52,450 nt of DNA. It comes from Arthrobacter sp. Leaf69 (GTDB lineage Bacteria > Actinomycetota > Actinomycetes > Actinomycetales > Micrococcaceae). The stretch is taken from NCBI RefSeq assembly GCF_001422645.1, contig NZ_LMLR01000016.1, forward strand, positions 305-52,754, given 5' to 3'. This document shows, piece after piece, positions 52,177-52,450 of this stretch (its first letter is position 1; each line of letters opens with the position of its first letter). A model generated the notes under the pieces. That model was not told where the DNA came from, did not search any database, and saw only the letters and a program-made list of their open reading frames with translations. Both the position numbers and the translations under genes were made by a program.

Positions 52177-52450
52177 ATGGATTTAGGTGTTAGATTCTCA
52201 TTGTCCGCGGCTCTGCGGGCTCGAACGCCGCCCAAAGTGCGGCCCTTGGGGGGACATTTCTTGTTGGCTTCTAACAGAGTTGGGCCATTTTCGATTGCCG
52301 CGCGGTTGCTGGTCGTCGTGTCCTTGATGCTTGGCCTTGCGCCCATTTCTGCCTCGCACGCGGCGGAGGATACGACGCCTCCTGTGGTGCGAGGGATGTC
52401 GATATCGCCGCAGACCGTTGATGTAAGCAACGGTCCCAAGACAGTGACGG
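52177..52450 (+). CDS. partial secreted/surface protein, cut by window edge
   Basis: An open frame running off the right end. After about 40 residues comes a signal peptide (IAARLLVVVSLMLGLAPISA, then SHA-AED), followed by DTTPPVVRGMSISPQTVDVS, a beta-rich, Thr/Pro-containing start typical of Ig-like or bacterial adhesin-type domains. The start is uncertain: ATG 52177 (AGGGGAG upstream), GTG 52237 or a TTG near 52261 would each fit, the last giving the most usual signal peptide length. The function lies beyond the window. Confidence 0.7.
   Translation, partial: MDLGVRFSLSAALRARTPPKVRPLGGHFLLASNRVGPFSIAARLLVVVSLMLGLAPISASHAAEDTTPPVVRGMSISPQTVDVSNGPKTVT

Noticed and set aside
1..52450. tRNA, rRNA and CRISPR arrays
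   Set aside because: No tRNA-like TTCGAATC arm with matching cloverleaf, no rRNA-like conserved stretch and no regularly spaced repeats with variable spacers were seen on either strand. The only tandem repeat is the 14-bp set at 46745-46800, which has no spacers.

Overview
The window looks like the chromosome of a high-GC actinobacterium, most likely an Arthrobacter/Pseudarthrobacter-type member of the Micrococcaceae. This rests on GC-rich codon use, alternative GTG and TTG starts, several apparently leaderless genes (a TANNNT -10 element 6-7 nt before the start codon), and gene families typical of that group. The assignment is by pattern recognition only. No rRNA, tRNA or CRISPR array was seen.

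Layout. (1) 1-13.8 kb is an accessory stretch of small single genes: an SDR oxidoreductase, a PspC protein, two alpha/beta hydrolases, GNAT acetyltransferases, peptidase E, a DHFR-like reductase, a PCD-VOC fusion, a VOC protein and an MBL-fold hydrolase. It also holds two decayed genes: a pRiA4b ORF-3-like protein and a serine recombinase. (2) 13.8-25.2 kb carries a BTAD/SARP-like regulator, a cold shock protein with its terminator, an AraC-VOC pair, a membrane acyltransferase, a PHD-VapC toxin-antitoxin pair, a secreted lipase, a TfoX-like protein and an intact flavin-dependent oxidoreductase. (3) 24.2-28.0 kb is a LysR regulator divergent from a PrpF-type isomerase and a MatC/SLC13-type dicarboxylate carrier, probably one organic-acid utilisation unit. 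(4) 28.2-30.8 kb is scrambled: one 5'-truncated and one heavily decayed copy of the 22.9-kb oxidoreductase flank a conserved hypothetical gene without a clean 3' end.

(5) 30.8-45.5 kb is a defence island with every intact gene on the minus strand and visibly lower GC. It contains a DUF262/DUF1524 (GmrSD-like) protein, an HNH endonuclease, a decayed IS256-type transposase, a cytosine-5 DNA methyltransferase and a tightly overlapping block. In transcription order the block is: two cistrons that together resemble DrmE, a NERD-domain SF1 helicase, a DrmA-type helicase and a DrmB-type DUF1998 protein. With the methyltransferase (DrmMII-like) this reads as a class-2-like DISARM anti-phage system. 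It has no recognisable phospholipase-D DrmC, DrmE appears split, and a NERD-UvrD-like helicase is embedded in the operon. This is the most interesting object in the window.

(6) 45.9-51.9 kb is an alpha-glucoside/maltose-type uptake operon (substrate-binding lipoprotein, two permeases, GH13 alpha-glucosidase). Its LacI-type regulator has lost the DNA-binding domain exactly at the island edge, which suggests that arrival of the island, or a linked deletion, cut the regulator. (7) The right edge holds the start of a secreted protein that runs out of the window.
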